A stretch of DNA of 64,000 nucleotides, from positions 23,334 to 87,333 of the forward strand of contig NZ_BAJN01000012.1 in the NCBI RefSeq assembly GCF_000613725.1, given 5' to 3'. Positions 63,647 through 64,000 of the stretch are shown here, piece by piece (positions within the stretch are counted from its first letter, which is position 1; the number at the start of each line of letters is the position of its first letter). Below the pieces are notes generated by a model, which worked only from the letters and a program-made list of their open reading frames with translations, did not search any database and was not told where the DNA came from. This stretch comes from Hoylesella pleuritidis JCM 14110 (GTDB taxonomy: Bacteria > Bacteroidota > Bacteroidia > Bacteroidales > Bacteroidaceae). Made by a program: the position numbers and the translations under genes.

Positions 63647-64000
63647 GTTGTGATTAGCTAAAAATAGTACCTTTGTGGGGTAAACAACAATCGCGTTTAG
63701 ATCTATCACGAGGTGAGTTCTGTTGTGATTAGCTAAAAAATTAGTACCTTTGTGGGGTAAACAACAATAGTTATTATTTAATTCTTGCAAGAAGTCATGT
63801 TGTGATTAGCTAAAAAATTAGTACCTTTGTGGGGTAAACAACAATTATATCAAATATAATTTGTATCTTTGTATTGTTGTGATTAGCTAAAAAATTAGTA
63901 CCTTTGTGGGGTAAACAACAATTGTTAGCGAGGAACAAGGCAAGAAGTCTCTGTTGTGATTAGCTAAAAAATTAGTACCTTTGTGGGGTAAACAACAATT
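63647..64000 (+). CRISPR. CRISPR array, type II-C-like, 47-nt repeats and 30-nt spacers (runs off the window)
   Basis: Repeats are at 63647-63691 (45 nt, two bases missing), 63722-63768, 63799-63845, 63876-63922 and 63953-63999. The four spacers between them are each exactly 30 nt, and a fifth begins at 64000. The repeat starts GTTGTGATTAGC and ends AAACAACAAT; the ends GTTGT and ACAAC are complementary. Length, spacer size and the GTTGTG...TTAGTA-CTTTG form match Bacteroidota type II-C (Cas9) arrays. The start GTTGT and end ACAAT, as in Neisseria II-C repeats, make plus the likely crRNA strand. No cas gene or tracrRNA is inside the window; they should lie to the right. Confidence 0.93.

Noticed and set aside
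63647..64000. Array could belong to Cas13b (type VI-B) rather than Cas9
   Set aside because: Type VI-B repeats are about 36 nt with a different conserved form. The 47-nt length, 30-nt spacers and GTTGTG...CTTTG pattern fit type II-C. Without cas genes in the window this stays an inference.

Overview
The window reads as a Bacteroidota chromosome, most likely a Prevotella-like member of the Bacteroidales. Direct evidence is the repeated promoter form TTG-N19..23-TAnnTTTG upstream of many genes, with few Shine-Dalgarno sites. Family evidence is a PorW-like lipoprotein and PorX (type IX secretion), fimbrillin-type lipoproteins, an M43 lipoprotein protease of Bacteroidales type, a VirE/BT4734-family gene and a 47-nt CRISPR repeat of Bacteroidota type II-C form. 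The genus is an inference.

Layout. 1-3.9 kb: the tail of an unknown gene, an M23/LysM cell-wall hydrolase, a small exported Cys/Lys-rich protein and a GT2-GT4 pair. 4.05-4.6 kb: a candidate small RNA unit with its own promoter and terminator, then two kinds of intergenic palindromic repeat. 4.6-10.7 kb (minus): purL, two half-size chromate-type transporters and a secreted NUC1 nuclease, probably one operon. 10.8-14 kb (minus): an M1 aminopeptidase and a small exported protein with a carboxypeptidase-like domain. 14.5-19 kb: a frameshifted AraC regulator diverges from a remnant aspartate/asparagine locus, in which a DcuB N-terminus is fused to an L-asparaginase C-terminus, followed by a porin and aspA. 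19-20 kb: a YqiA-like hydrolase with a C-terminal extension.

20.1-43 kb is a surface-polysaccharide locus. A promoter and a structured leader of about 380 nt precede neuD-neuB-neuA-neuC (CMP-sialic acid supply), a candidate sialyltransferase, a Wzx flippase, two acyltransferases (one broken at a G10 tract), several glycosyltransferases and an EpsG/Wzy-type polymerase. This part is visibly more AT-rich than its flanks and looks acquired. The distal part has a decayed VirE gene, a GT4, and the set WbpV-like reductase, WecA/WbpL-like initiating transferase and WbpM/CapD-like dehydratase, which suggests a chain started on an undecaprenyl-linked 2-acetamido-6-deoxyhexose. A decayed MobV relaxase lies between this locus and a tRNA-Pro gene.

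45-57.9 kb: an M43 lipoprotein protease, aroA, a metal ABC permease, the PorW-like protein, PorX, tsaE, an ABC-F ATPase and an M13 peptidase. 58-60.2 kb (minus): an HU-like protein, a fimbrillin fragment, a fimbrillin lipoprotein and a small peptide gene. 60.7-63.6 kb: a U32 enzyme and a membrane zinc-ribbon protein. The window ends inside a CRISPR array whose repeats each carry a complete Bacteroidota promoter.

At least eight otherwise intact genes are broken by a one-base change. Most are G/C runs one base short and two are A/T runs one base long, so part of the apparent gene decay may be consensus error. The G10 tract is the exception that best fits true phase variation.
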